A DNA stretch of 64,000 nt from CAYRIY01 sp964424335 (lineage in GTDB: Bacteria; Bacillota; Limnochordia; DTU080; RSA5), in the NCBI GenBank assembly GCA_964424335.1, contig CAYRIY010000005.1:1-64000 (forward strand), in the 5' to 3' direction. Position numbers and translations under genes: made by a program. Under the pieces are notes generated by a model. That model saw only the letters and a program-made list of their open reading frames with translations, did not search any database and had not been told where the DNA came from. Every line of letters begins with the position of its first letter. Position 1 is the stretch's first letter. Below are positions 34,681 through 44,352 of the stretch, piece after piece.

Positions 34681-34870
34681 AGAAGGGATTGAGCAAAAAC
34701 ACGTCTAACATGTTGATACTGGTATTTACACTGGAGGACAAATACTTAAAAAATCGGAAATGCTTTACCACATGAGTCCGCGGGCAAAAAGCCCGCAGTC
34801 TAACGTCGGCCAAATGTGACATAGTCGACGTGTGTGCGTTTTTCTTGCGCTACGAAAGGGGAAGACCAGC

Positions 34871-35983
34871 ATGTCCAGCGCCGAACAGGTGTTACACGGG
34901 CTCGAAGGCGTCGTTGCGCTCGAGTCCAAACTCTCTTTGGTCGAAGGCCAAACCGCAGACCTTTATTACTGCGGCTACCACATCGACGACCTCGTCGAGC
35001 ACGCAGATTACGAATCCGTCGTATACCTCCTTTTCCACGGCGATCTGCCCACTCAAGATCAACTCACGGCGTTTCGCAAGCGGCTCGAGAGCGAGCGAAG
35101 CGTGCCCCGAGAGGTAGTCGATCTCATCCGGTCGATGCCCCAGAGTTCGGTGCCGATGTCGATGCTGCGGACCGCGGTCTCCGCATTGGGCGTTTACGAT
35201 CCCGAAGCCGAGGACATGTCCGAAGAGGCCAATTTCCGCAAGGCGATTCGCCTCACCGAGCAAGTGCCGCTCCTTGTCGCCATCATCGCCAGGGTCATTC
35301 AAGGCAAAGAGCCCGTCGATCCCAAGCCGGGCCTCACGATCGCTCAAAACATGGTGTACATGATGAACGGCGAAGAGGGCACCGACGTGGCCGCCGAAAC
35401 GCTCGACACCGCTTTGATCCTCCACGCCGAACATGGCCTCAACGCCTCGACGTTCACCGCCAGGGCCACCGCATCGTCCCTTTCGGACATGCACTCGAGC
35501 ATCACGTCGGCGATCGGGTCTTTGAAAGGGCCACTACACGGCGGCGCCAACGAAGCGGTCATGAACATGCTTCTCGAGATCGGATCGCTCGACCGCGTGG
35601 ACGAATACGTCCGTGAAAAGCTCGCCAAAAAAGAGAAGATCATGGGGATCGGTCACCGGGTGTACAAAAACGGCGACCCGAGGGTAAAACACCTAAAGCG
35701 GCTCTCCAAAGCGCTCAACGAGCAAAAAGGCACGAGCCACTGGGTGGAGATCTCCGAGCGAATTGAAGCGATCATGTTGGAAGAGAAGGGCCTGCACCCC
35801 AACGTCGACTTCTACTCCGCGTCAGCCTACCACGCCCTTGGCATTCCGACGTCGCTGTACACGCCGATTTTTGCCGCAAGCCGCATCTCCGGCTGGACGG
35901 CGCACTTGCTCGAGCAATACCGCAACAACCGCATCATGCGTCCGAGGGCTGCCTACACCGGACCACGCAACCGCACGATTTAA
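34871..35983 (+). CDS. Citrate synthase (or 2-methylcitrate synthase)
   Basis: 370 residues from the ATG at 34871 (GAAAGGGG upstream). It condenses acetyl-CoA (or propionyl-CoA) with oxaloacetate. Catalytic blocks are HAEHGLNASTFTAR, GPLHGGANEAVM with the active His, GIGHRVYKNGDPR, and the Asp of NVDFYSA. The short Gram-positive-type form starts LHGLEGVVALESKLS and ends PRAAYTGP. A GC hairpin (34780-34796) precedes it. No prp genes are nearby to decide between citrate and 2-methylcitrate synthase. Confidence 0.9.
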   Translation: MSSAEQVLHGLEGVVALESKLSLVEGQTADLYYCGYHIDDLVEHADYESVVYLLFHGDLPTQDQLTAFRKRLESERSVPREVVDLIRSMPQSSVPMSMLRTAVSALGVYDPEAEDMSEEANFRKAIRLTEQVPLLVAIIARVIQGKEPVDPKPGLTIAQNMVYMMNGEEGTDVAAETLDTALILHAEHGLNASTFTARATASSLSDMHSSITSAIGSLKGPLHGGANEAVMNMLLEIGSLDRVDEYVREKLAKKEKIMGIGHRVYKNGDPRVKHLKRLSKALNEQKGTSHWVEISERIEAIMLEEKGLHPNVDFYSASAYHALGIPTSLYTPIFAASRISGWTAHLLEQYRNNRIMRPRAAYTGPRNRTI

Positions 35984-36063
35984 GAGTCGCCTACTTGGCG
36001 ACCTGTCGTCGACCGAAATCTCGTCAAGTCGCCAAGTCACGATCGGTGAAACATGACGCAGAA

Positions 36064-36113
36064 GCCGCTGATAACTTGCGTGACCCAGGGCTAGCGCACA
36101 AGTTATCAGCGGC
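36064..36113. terminator. Inverted repeat between convergent genes
   Basis: A 15-bp perfect stem (36064-36078 with 36099-36113) closes a 20-base loop between the citrate synthase and ABC ATPase genes. There is no T run; a smaller hairpin GTCGCC/GGCGAC lies at 35986-36002. Probably a bidirectional 3'-end structure. Confidence 0.55.
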
Positions 36114-36140
36114 CGTGAGGAGCACGACGAGCCGGGGCGC

Positions 36141-37100
36141 CTACGCCCCTTTGGAACCGCTTTCCGGAGGGGTGATGATGATGCGCCCGTCTTCTTTGGC
36201 AAGGCGCACCCTGTCTCGGATGCCGTGGTCTTGTAGGAAATCTGCAGGCAGTTGCAGCCTTCCCGCCGAGTCGAGGAGCGTGTACTCTTCGTGGGTGCCA
36301 TCCGCTTGCTCGACGGTCTGCTCGTCTCCTGCAGGCTCTTCGCCACCCTGTACTGCGACTTCGCTTGCGGGTTTCACTTGGCGGCGCACAGCCTCGCTGC
36401 TGGTCTTTCCGTCTCGAATCTCGACGTACCGATCGACTTCCCGGGCCATCGAGCGATCGTGGGTCACGATCACGACCGTGACGCCGAAATGATCTCGGAC
36501 ATCGTTGAACACTTTTAGGACGATCTGTGAGTTTTCCGAGTCCAGTGATCCCGTCGGCTCATCGGCAAGCAGGAGCGACGGATCGTTTGCAAGTGCGATG
36601 GCGATCGCCACGCGCTGCTGCTCTCCACCGGACATGTAAAGGGGACGGTGGTGCATCCTGTGGCCAAGCCCTACCGCCTCGAGGATCTCCCTTGCCCGCT
36701 TGCGGTTGTAGGTCCCTGCCACCACCATCGGCATCTCCACGTTTTCGAGCGCCGTAAGGTACGGAATGAGGTTGCGAGCGACGTTTTGCCAGACAAATCC
36801 GACCGTGCGCCGCCGGTAACGCAGGCGCTGGCGATGATTGATGCGCGCCAGGTTGATGCCGTCCACCATCGCAAGGCCGGCTGACGGCTGGTCGAGCCCA
36901 CCGAGCACGTTGAGGAGCGTAGACTTGCCGCTACCGCTCGAGCCGATGATCGCCATCACCTCGCCGCGGCGCACGATGAGGTCGAGCCCTTGAAGCGCCA
37001 TCACTTCGAGCTCTGCAACCTTGTAGATCTTGACGAGGTTTTCACATTGGATAAAGATATCGCCTTTGTCGCCCTTGGCGGCGCCCTTTCGCTCGGCCAC
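36141..37100 (-). CDS. ABC transporter ATP-binding protein with C-terminal AbrB-like domain
   Basis: 319 residues. The first about 225 form a MacB/LolD-type ATPase: Walker A GSSGSGKST, signature MSGGEQQRVAIA, Walker B LLLADEPTGSLD and the His switch VTHDRS. An acidic linker (about 235-265) leads to a 45-residue tail, YTLLDSAGRLQLPADFL then VRLAKEDGRIIITP, which has the pattern of an AbrB/SpoVT swapped-hairpin domain, normally DNA-binding or oligomerising. It lies 2 bases downstream of the FtsX permease gene as the last gene of a four-gene export operon. Confidence 0.87.
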   Translation of the reverse strand: MAERKGAAKGDKGDIFIQCENLVKIYKVAELEVMALQGLDLIVRRGEVMAIIGSSGSGKSTLLNVLGGLDQPSAGLAMVDGINLARINHRQRLRYRRRTVGFVWQNVARNLIPYLTALENVEMPMVVAGTYNRKRAREILEAVGLGHRMHHRPLYMSGGEQQRVAIAIALANDPSLLLADEPTGSLDSENSQIVLKVFNDVRDHFGVTVVIVTHDRSMAREVDRYVEIRDGKTSSEAVRRQVKPASEVAVQGGEEPAGDEQTVEQADGTHEEYTLLDSAGRLQLPADFLQDHGIRDRVRLAKEDGRIIITPPESGSKGA

Positions 37101-37102
37101 GA

Positions 37103-39910
37103 CTATCCATCCTCCCCGAGCTTGATGGCTTGATGCAACTTCATCCGCACCAAGATCGCGGCAAGGCCGATGACCGCGATGACGAGCATCGTTCCAAGCA
37201 CCGTAAAGATGCGCACGAGGTCCGCTGGATCGGTCACAATGATAAACGGCGGCACCGAGCTCGTGTCGACCGCGCCGTCTCTCAAAAACGGCAGGAAGAG
37301 CCGCGTCGCGTTGATCCCGAGCACCGTTCCCGCCCCAAGGCCCAAACCGAGCGAGAAGAGCTGCTCAAGCCCTAATAAAGTCACGAGCTGCGAGAGCGAT
37401 AGGCCGACGGCCCGCAAGACGCCGAAATGGAGCAGGCGGCTGCGCATGGCAAGGAACGTGTAAAGGATAAAGCCGAGCACCGTGACGAGCGACGAGACGA
37501 TGAATCCGATCGAAAGAATGCCGAAGAAGCCCATCCGGTGCGGTTCGTTTCGCCCCTGCACGACTTGGGAGTTGACGTCGCGCACGCTCACAACGTAGAC
37601 GCCCTGCTGCCTAAGGCCCGACACGATCTCCGGCAAGTAGCCGGGCCCTTCGACGTCGAGCCACACGTTGTAGGGCTCAAGGGCGATGCTCTCCTGGACG
37701 TGCTCGAGGTTGACGATGAAAAACGGACGCACATTGGGGTTTAGCGTCGGCCAGTAGTCGACCGTGCCGGCGATGTAAACTTCGATAGGCTGGTTTTTGA
37801 AGGTCAGCGTCACATAGTCGCCGAGCGAGAGCCTCCGCTCCGTGAGGAACGACTGCGGAACGAGGGCCCCTTCCCGATGGCGGGCGAGCACGTTCAAGTG
37901 CTCGTAAAAGTGGTACGGCGACAAGTCGTCGCGAAACCAGGCCGTCTTGCCAAACTCCGCCGGCACGATCCCCATCATGTCGACGTTTCCGACAAAGGTC
38001 CCTCCCGCCCTCGCGCTCGCCTGCACCGAGAGCGCTCGTGCGGCGTTGATCACGCCGGGCAGTTCGTGGTGAATGTAGAATGGAGGCTCGTAAATTTGAG
38101 GCTCACTCTGCACTTCGGCCTCGCCCATGCTCGGGTCCATCATCCCGCCCGTCGGCAGGCTCCACTGCTCGGTCAAGGCGATGTCCGCCCCGACGCGATA
38201 CGAAATCTGATCGACAAAGTTGCGGTCGAGCGTGCGCGCCGCCGACGCCGTGTAGATGCCGAGCGAGACGGTGAGGATCAACAGGAGGAGCAGCGGCATG
38301 TACTGCCCGCTGTTGCGGCTGAGTTGCTGCAGCGTCAGATTTAAGACGACACCCGGGAGCCTCGCCGTAATCCACGTCAAGATGTACATGACGTACGGGT
38401 ACACTCTGAGAATAAACAGCCCCGCCCCTAGCAGCGCAATCACGGGAATGAACAAGAGCAACGGATCCATGAGCGCGACTTCGCCCTCGACGGTCCGCTG
38501 GCTCTGCTGCAGGATGGAGCGGTAGCCGTAATAGGCGAAGCCAAGGAGAATGAAGTCGAGAAAAAGCTTCTTCCACGCCGCGGAGCCGCCCCCGCGCACG
38601 AGCTCCTGTTTGAAACTGACGATGCTGTGTTTCGACGATCGAATCGCGGGAATCATGGCGGCGCCGACTGCGAGGACAACGGCCATGACGCCAAACCGGT
38701 AGGCATCCCCAAAGATCGCAACGGGCAAAGCTTCCCGGCCCACAAACGAGAGGAAGCCCGCAGACGCCCCAAGCACCCTCGAAATGAACAGTCCTAAATA
38801 CGGGCCGACCATCAGCGCGACGACGCCGAGCAGCACCCATTCCAACAGGAAGCTGATGGCGACCTGCACGCGCCCCGCCCCTCGGCTGTGGAGCACGGCG
38901 ATCTCGTTTCGCCGTTTGTCCACCGTCAGCCCGGCGATCAAGACCACGTAGTACAAGACCATGCCGAAGATCGGGACGGCAAGGGTGAGCAGGAAGCTTG
39001 AGATGACCTGCGCCCGTGCGTCGAACCAGCGAAAGAGCGAAAGCGGCGAGAGCCAAAAGCGCGTCTCCGGCAGCATTTGACCCGAGCGAGCCTGGATGGT
39101 CTCGAGGCCTTCGATGACATCCCCTAGGTTGTGCACGCGAATCGTCTGGTGGTCAAATACCATGTACCAGTCGTACGCGCTGGGCTTGAGGCCGAGATCC
39201 ACGAGGAACAGCTTGTGAAAATTGTCGAAGTCCGCAAATAGGCTCCGCGAGAAGGGCGGCGGGTAAATCCAGTATTCAGTGGTGAGCGTCTCTTGGTTGG
39301 GCCTGAAAACGCCCACGAGTTCAAAATTGATCAGGGTTTTCTCTTGGCCCCTCGGCGCGTACTCGTACACATAGCGCTCGCCGACGAGCAACTGGGAGTC
39401 TTCGAGCGTCGCCTCGTCGACGATCACCTCGATGACGCCGTCCGTCCTTTCCTCAAACCAGCGTCCATCGACGATCGAGGCGAGATCGCGCAAGTTGGAG
39501 ATGCTCTTGATGTTGATGTACGGCGAGTTTGGGCGTGGCCGATCAGGGTTTGCCGGCATGTAAAAGTTGATGCCGAGCTCGACCGCTTCGGAGTATGCGT
39601 ACGGGTCTTCCCCAATCACCCGCGGCAACTCGCGCTCCAAGTACGCGCGCACATCAGCAATCTGCTCGGGGCTTGAATCGTGCCGGTAATCCGAGTTGCT
39701 GTGCGTCATCATCAGCCCGAGCGGCGGCCGGGAATCGCTTTGGCGCAGCCACTGGGTGAGCAAGGACCGCTGGAGGCTCCCCGAGGTGTAGATCGGAATG
39801 GCCGAGACGATCCCCACCGCCAAGATGAGGCCGACGAGGAGGGCCGTCTCGAGCCGCCAGTTGGCGACGATGCGCTTGACTGTCATCCACAAGATCGAAA
39901 GTACGTACAC
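37103..39910 (-). CDS. FtsX-like ABC permease with two permease modules
   Basis: 935 residues. An N-terminal membrane helix (about 15-42) is followed by a large extracytoplasmic domain (about 45-300), a multi-helix region (about 300-570), a second extracytoplasmic domain (about 570-780) and a C-terminal FtsX helix bundle (about 790-930). This is the layout of MacB-like or LolCE-like mechanotransmission permeases in tandem. Partners are the two ABC ATPases and the adaptor lipoprotein of the same operon. It probably moves a lipoprotein, peptide or lipid across the envelope; the substrate is unknown. Confidence 0.85.
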   Translation of the reverse strand: MYVLSILWMTVKRIVANWRLETALLVGLILAVGIVSAIPIYTSGSLQRSLLTQWLRQSDSRPPLGLMMTHSNSDYRHDSSPEQIADVRAYLERELPRVIGEDPYAYSEAVELGINFYMPANPDRPRPNSPYINIKSISNLRDLASIVDGRWFEERTDGVIEVIVDEATLEDSQLLVGERYVYEYAPRGQEKTLINFELVGVFRPNQETLTTEYWIYPPPFSRSLFADFDNFHKLFLVDLGLKPSAYDWYMVFDHQTIRVHNLGDVIEGLETIQARSGQMLPETRFWLSPLSLFRWFDARAQVISSFLLTLAVPIFGMVLYYVVLIAGLTVDKRRNEIAVLHSRGAGRVQVAISFLLEWVLLGVVALMVGPYLGLFISRVLGASAGFLSFVGREALPVAIFGDAYRFGVMAVVLAVGAAMIPAIRSSKHSIVSFKQELVRGGGSAAWKKLFLDFILLGFAYYGYRSILQQSQRTVEGEVALMDPLLLFIPVIALLGAGLFILRVYPYVMYILTWITARLPGVVLNLTLQQLSRNSGQYMPLLLLLILTVSLGIYTASAARTLDRNFVDQISYRVGADIALTEQWSLPTGGMMDPSMGEAEVQSEPQIYEPPFYIHHELPGVINAARALSVQASARAGGTFVGNVDMMGIVPAEFGKTAWFRDDLSPYHFYEHLNVLARHREGALVPQSFLTERRLSLGDYVTLTFKNQPIEVYIAGTVDYWPTLNPNVRPFFIVNLEHVQESIALEPYNVWLDVEGPGYLPEIVSGLRQQGVYVVSVRDVNSQVVQGRNEPHRMGFFGILSIGFIVSSLVTVLGFILYTFLAMRSRLLHFGVLRAVGLSLSQLVTLLGLEQLFSLGLGLGAGTVLGINATRLFLPFLRDGAVDTSSVPPFIIVTDPADLVRIFTVLGTMLVIAVIGLAAILVRMKLHQAIKLGEDG

Positions 39911-39971
39911 GGAAAATTCCAGACTCCCTATGAGCCCAAAGGCGCGCTCAAGAAAAGCGCGCCCCGAGGGC

Positions 39972-40982
39972 CTATTGGCCGATCACCAAGTCGCCTTCCG
40001 AGATGCCGGCCAAGATCTCCACTTCCGTGGGCGTCACGATGCCGATATCCACGTCGACTTCTCGCCGTGCGTCGCCGTCGAGCACCCTCACATACCGCCG
40101 GCCCATAAACTCTCGCAGAGCCGCGCGGGGTATGACGAGCGCGTCCTCTTTCTCCCTCACGATGATGCGCGTGGTGAGCAAGTCGCCAAGGCGAAGTCCC
40201 TGAAGCGAATCCGGGTCGTCGAGCTCGACGTGAACGATGTACGTCGCTGTGAGCGAACTCGGGGACTGCGATTCCTCCGTGATTTGCACGACCGTCGCCG
40301 GGGCCCAGTTGTCCCGGGAAACTTCCACGAGCGCCTTCTGGCCGCGGGCCAGCTTTTCGATGTCCTCACGTCGGCGGATCTCCAGTCGAATCTCGATCGC
40401 CGTGGGATCGGCAACGACCATCAACGTCGTGTACTCGTTGATGATTTGCCCGACCTGGCCCCGTACGCTTTGGACGACACCGTCGTGAGGCGCCCTGATC
40501 GTCGCAGCCTCCAAGCGGGCCCGGAGGTTTTCGACGTTGAGCTCAGCCTTCTTCGTCGAGAGCTCCTGCAACTGCACGTCGATCGGCGCCGCTCCTTGAG
40601 TCGCCGCCAGCCGGAGCCTCGCGATTTCCATGTCGATCTCGGCCTGTGCCAACTGATGCTCGAGGGATCCTGTCTCGAGCTGCGCGAGCAGTTCGCCCTC
40701 GGTCACCCTTTGGCCGGGCTGAACATTGAGGGTGGCGAGCCGACCGGTCTCTTTAAAGTACATGTCGGTCTCCAACGTCGGAGCGACCCGGGAAAGGCCT
40801 CGCAGTTCCTCGACGATTCGTTTACGCTCGACAGGGTACGTCACGGCGCGCGACGGGGGCGGTTCGATGAGCGTTGGAATCGCCTCGATCTTCTCCTCCG
40901 GCAACAAGGAGCAACCGGAAAGAGCAAGCGCCGCCAATGCGACCAACAACGCCGACTTCAAGGAGTTTGCAAGTGGCTTCAA
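39972..40982 (-). CDS. Efflux adaptor lipoprotein (HlyD/MacA membrane-fusion family)
   Basis: 336 residues from the TTG at 40982, which overlaps the stop of the upstream ABC gene (TTGA) and has AGGGAG before it. A short hydrophobic signal ends in the lipobox ALALSGC. The biotinyl-lipoyl halves (LATLNVQPGQRVTEGELLAQLE and APHDGVVQSVRGQVGQI) flank a short coiled-coil hairpin, then come beta-barrel and membrane-proximal parts. It links the permease to an outer component, possibly one of the TolC-family proteins at 19-21.5 kb. Confidence 0.87.
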   Translation of the reverse strand: MKPLANSLKSALLVALAALALSGCSLLPEEKIEAIPTLIEPPPSRAVTYPVERKRIVEELRGLSRVAPTLETDMYFKETGRLATLNVQPGQRVTEGELLAQLETGSLEHQLAQAEIDMEIARLRLAATQGAAPIDVQLQELSTKKAELNVENLRARLEAATIRAPHDGVVQSVRGQVGQIINEYTTLMVVADPTAIEIRLEIRRREDIEKLARGQKALVEVSRDNWAPATVVQITEESQSPSSLTATYIVHVELDDPDSLQGLRLGDLLTTRIIVREKEDALVIPRAALREFMGRRYVRVLDGDARREVDVDIGIVTPTEVEILAGISEGDLVIGQ

Positions 40983-41728
40983 CCGTCTTTCGCTCCCTCT
41001 TTCTCCGCATGGGACATGATCACGCCGTCCTTGAGATGGTAAATGATATCCGCGAATCCGCTCGCGACCGGATCGTGCGTGGTCATACATACCGCCACGT
41101 TTTCCGTGGCGATGATCGAACGGAATAGATTCATAATCTGTCTGCCCGTCGCCTCGTCCAGCTCTCCGGTAGGTTCGTCGGCGATGAGTAGGCGCGGCTT
41201 TGCGGAAAGCGCCCGCGCGATGCCGACGCGCTGCTGCTCGCCGCCGCTAAGCTCGTAGCTGCGGTGTTTTGCTCGCTTGCCAAGCCCGACCAGTTCCAGA
41301 CACTCCATGGCCCGAGCATGGGCCTTTTTCGGGGAGACGCCAGCGATCCGCAGGGGAAGTTCGACGTTTTCGAGCGCAGTAAGGGCCGGAAGAAGGGCAA
41401 ATGCTTGAAAAATGAAACCGACTTGACTCCTCCGCCAGCGGGTGAGTTCCCGCTGCGAAAAGCTCTTTAGGTCGCGCCCGTCGTAAACGACGCGGCCTCG
41501 GGTGGGTTGATCGAGCCCTCCGATCAGGTTGAGCAACGTGGTCTTACCCGATCCGGAGCGTCCCATCAACGTCACGAATTCCCCAATATGAATGTCCAGA
41601 TCGACGCCTTGCAAGGCGTGTACGTCGCGTCCGGCCATTCGAAACGTCCGGTGTACGCCTTCGACACGAACAAGCAAGGCTCCGGCGCCGGATGTTCGTT
41701 GTTGGTCAGAAGTTTGCGCCTGGGTCAT
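40979..41728 (-). CDS. ABC transporter ATP-binding protein (MacB/LolD type)
   Basis: About 249 residues with Walker A GRSGSGKTT, signature LSGGEQQRVGIARAL, Walker B LLIADEPTGELD and a TTHDP switch. First gene of the export operon: ATPase, adaptor, FtsX permease, second ATPase. ATG at 41728 is chosen by comparison with relatives, though no strong ribosome site is visible. With two ATPases and a single tandem permease, a heterodimeric ATPase pair is plausible. Confidence 0.87.
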   Translation of the reverse strand: MTQAQTSDQQRTSGAGALLVRVEGVHRTFRMAGRDVHALQGVDLDIHIGEFVTLMGRSGSGKTTLLNLIGGLDQPTRGRVVYDGRDLKSFSQRELTRWRRSQVGFIFQAFALLPALTALENVELPLRIAGVSPKKAHARAMECLELVGLGKRAKHRSYELSGGEQQRVGIARALSAKPRLLIADEPTGELDEATGRQIMNLFRSIIATENVAVCMTTHDPVASGFADIIYHLKDGVIMSHAEKEGAKDG

Positions 41729-41872
41729 AGCAGCCAGAACCAACTTTCCCGCGCGCGTTTCGCGCAAAAAATTGGGTGTCGAACGCCGCGAGGGCCCCAT
41801 TGTCCCAACGTTATTGACCAATCTGCGAAAGCGACAATTTCAGTAATCCCAGTCACTACTTCCCCCAGCATT

Positions 41873-42841
41873 TTACGAATCCCTCTGCGTAAATGACTCG
41901 AGCAGCGTTTTTTTCGCGCTTTCATCGAGCATGTCGGCCTTTTTCAAGGCAAGCGCGCACGCGCCGGCAGCAGGGTCGAGGACTGCGCGCATTGGTCTTG
42001 CAGCAGGCAGATGCGCTTTTGCCCGCTCGACGAAAAGGTGGCGAAACCGCTGGTCGGCAAAGAGCCCACCTGCCGTCACGAGCGGAACAGTCGAGCGAAA
42101 GCGCGCCTTGCGAATCACGGTGGCGCACAAGCGAACGAGGTGCGCCACAGCTCCGCCTACGATCTCCGAGGCGACGGCGTCGCCCGTTCGGCTCTCGTCG
42201 AGCACCGCCCGGGCAAGGGCAGCGATCTGCTCGCGCGGCACTTTGCCCTCGTAGGCAAAAGAGACGACGCTCTCGGGCGACGACAGTCTCAGTTCTCTTA
42301 ATATGCGGTCCTTTAATGCAGTTCTTGGCCCCGTGCCGTCGTGATCCTTCAAAGCGGCTTTGATGCCCTCAAGGCCCACATAAAAGCCGCTGCCCTCGTC
42401 TCCCAGCAAATAGCCCCAGCCCCCGGCCCTCGCAGAGTCGCCCTTTGGCCCGATCGCAAAGCTCATCGAGCCCGTGCCCGCGATGACGACGGCGCCCGCC
42501 TCGCCGAGGGTTCCTGCCGCAAGAGCGATGACCGCGTCGTTTTCCGCCTCGCATTCGGCGCCCGGAAAGAGTTTCGCCAAAGCTGCTTTGACCGAGAGTT
42601 GGTCCCTTGGACGTCCGGCGCCGGCGACGCCCGCCACCACGACCTGGGCGTCGGTCCCTAGCGCTCCCGCTTGCTTTTGTGCAGTCTCGTACGCTTGCCG
42701 GACAGCGCTCGTAAATCCCTCTTCACCCGCGATTTGCCAGTTTCCGGGACCGGCCGTTCCTTCGCCGATCAAGCGGCCCGAAGCGTCCGCCAGACGCACT
42801 TTGGTCTTTGTGCCTCCCGCATCGATTCCGATGTAGGCCAT
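41873..42841 (-). CDS. BadF/BadG-type sugar kinase, N-acetylglucosamine kinase-like
   Basis: 322 residues of the actin-like kinase fold: phosphate-1 motif GIDAGGTKTKV, IAGTGSMSFAIG and GGWGYLLGDEGSGFYVG, and the adenosine motif VTAGGLF. These are typical of NagK-type N-acetylglucosamine or glucosamine kinases. Downstream lies the export operon; upstream are an MFS transporter and a Gfo/Idh/MocA oxidoreductase on the same strand, and a ROK regulator beyond, suggesting uptake and use of an amino sugar or glycoside. Confidence 0.85.
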   Translation of the reverse strand: MAYIGIDAGGTKTKVRLADASGRLIGEGTAGPGNWQIAGEEGFTSAVRQAYETAQKQAGALGTDAQVVVAGVAGAGRPRDQLSVKAALAKLFPGAECEAENDAVIALAAGTLGEAGAVVIAGTGSMSFAIGPKGDSARAGGWGYLLGDEGSGFYVGLEGIKAALKDHDGTGPRTALKDRILRELRLSSPESVVSFAYEGKVPREQIAALARAVLDESRTGDAVASEIVGGAVAHLVRLCATVIRKARFRSTVPLVTAGGLFADQRFRHLFVERAKAHLPAARPMRAVLDPAAGACALALKKADMLDESAKKTLLESFTQRDS

Positions 42842-42938
42842 CTAGGCGATCACCCTCGCGATGACGTAGTTCTTAGCTCTTCCCTCATCTGAAGGCTCCT
42901 AAAATCACCGGCAAGGCGCTGCGCGAGCGACGGCTCCA

Positions 42939-44144
42939 TCAAGCGCCGATAGCTCCTTGATCGGATGAGGTGCGGCGCCGGGACGGCAGCGTCTCGGGCA
43001 CTTTCAGCATCAAGGCTCCGGCTAGGATCGGCACCCAGGCGAGCCACCACAGCGTCTCGCCGAGGCCGTAGCGGTCCGCAATGCTTCCGATCAGGGGCAT
43101 TGCAAGGGATGCGACCGCCCAGACAAAACCCATGACAAGCCCGGCCGCTTGCGCCTTCCTACTGGGAAGGAGCTCCTGGGCATAGATCACGACGGCGGAG
43201 AACGTCGCAAAGATCATGAGCGAGGCGACGCCGAGGCTCGCTAGGGCGAGCGCCCCTTTCAGCATCAAGAAGCCGAGAATCCCGGGCGTGATCAAAAACG
43301 CCGAGTAGGCAGTAACCGCGCGCCGCCCCCAAACGTCAGAGAACCTGCCGCCAAGAATCGCCCCGAGCGACCCTGTGAAGAGAAACCCTGTCAAAAGCAT
43401 CCCGGCCTGCGGCTCCGAGTACCCCCGCTCGATAAAGAGCAGGGGCAGAAACGACAGCGCCGCGCTGTAAACGACAAGCCGCAGCGTCATCCCGACGCAA
43501 AGCCAAAAAAGAGACGCCGGGCGGTCCGGATCGTCCGCCTTTACCTCCGTGCCGGCATCTGGAATGGGTACGTTCTTTTTGTCGGGGCCGGTCGCAATCT
43601 TGCCGGTGCCCACCGCAATGTTGATGAGCGTGATCAAGCCTGCGGGGACAATCACCCACAGCACGCCCTTGAGACCGAACGAATAGGCGAGAAATGTAAA
43701 GAGCAGCGGGGCTACCGCAATTCCCACGGTGCCGCCGGAAGAGAATATCGACATGGCCGTCGCCTTCGCCGTCGCAAACCGCTCGGCGGACCGCGGTACG
43801 ATCACGGCTGCCATGGGGTGGAAGAGCGCGCCGCCGATGCCGAGCAAAAAAACCGACACAAGCAAGAGTGGAAATGACGGGGCCCAACCGATCAGTCCGG
43901 CAAACACGCCCACCCAAAGGAGCGTCCACGGAAACGGCCGACTTTTTCCAAAGCGATCGACGACCGCGCCGAGCACAGGTTGAAGAAGTCCGGAGCTCAA
44001 GGAGGCCATCATGGCCACCGCGCCCAACTGAGCAAGGCTCCAGCCGTAATCCCGAGCTAAAAACGGGATCAAGGGCGGAATCACATTGAGCATACAATCC
44101 ATGAATGCGTGACTCAACGTCAACACGGCCAAACGGGTCAACAA
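42939..44144 (-). CDS. MFS transporter, fosmidomycin-resistance (Fsr)-like
   Basis: 401 residues and about 12 membrane helices. The opening LTLSHAFMDCMLNVIPPLIPFLARDYGWSLAQLG (read in part here) and the LGIGGALFHPMAAVIV segment are typical of the Fsr branch of the major facilitator superfamily. TTG at 44144 is supported by GGAGG 6 bases upstream and gives a normal length; an open frame to 44243 adds an atypical Arg-rich tail. It exports or imports a small molecule; association with the sugar kinase is by position only. Confidence 0.8.
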   Translation of the reverse strand: MLTRLAVLTLSHAFMDCMLNVIPPLIPFLARDYGWSLAQLGAVAMMASLSSGLLQPVLGAVVDRFGKSRPFPWTLLWVGVFAGLIGWAPSFPLLLVSVFLLGIGGALFHPMAAVIVPRSAERFATAKATAMSIFSSGGTVGIAVAPLLFTFLAYSFGLKGVLWVIVPAGLITLINIAVGTGKIATGPDKKNVPIPDAGTEVKADDPDRPASLFWLCVGMTLRLVVYSAALSFLPLLFIERGYSEPQAGMLLTGFLFTGSLGAILGGRFSDVWGRRAVTAYSAFLITPGILGFLMLKGALALASLGVASLMIFATFSAVVIYAQELLPSRKAQAAGLVMGFVWAVASLAMPLIGSIADRYGLGETLWWLAWVPILAGALMLKVPETLPSRRRTSSDQGAIGA

Positions 44145-44352
44145 ACGATGCCTCCGACCATGTCGGCGTGCGGTGGACGCCCAGCGCCGCCTTTGTCTTG
44201 GAAGTGAAGTGTTGGGAAACTCGAAGGATAACCGCCGCGCCAAGATCGCAAGGCCCGGCCCAATCCCGCCGAACGACGGTCAAACGCACGTCGTTCGGCA
44301 GGTTGGGCGGTAGGAAGCCGCCCGCATCGAGGCCCCTGAGAAGGGACGACTC

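Noticed and set aside
39798..41042. 414-codon plus-strand frame opposite the adaptor gene
   Set aside because: Antisense shadow; no recognisable protein and no ribosome site.
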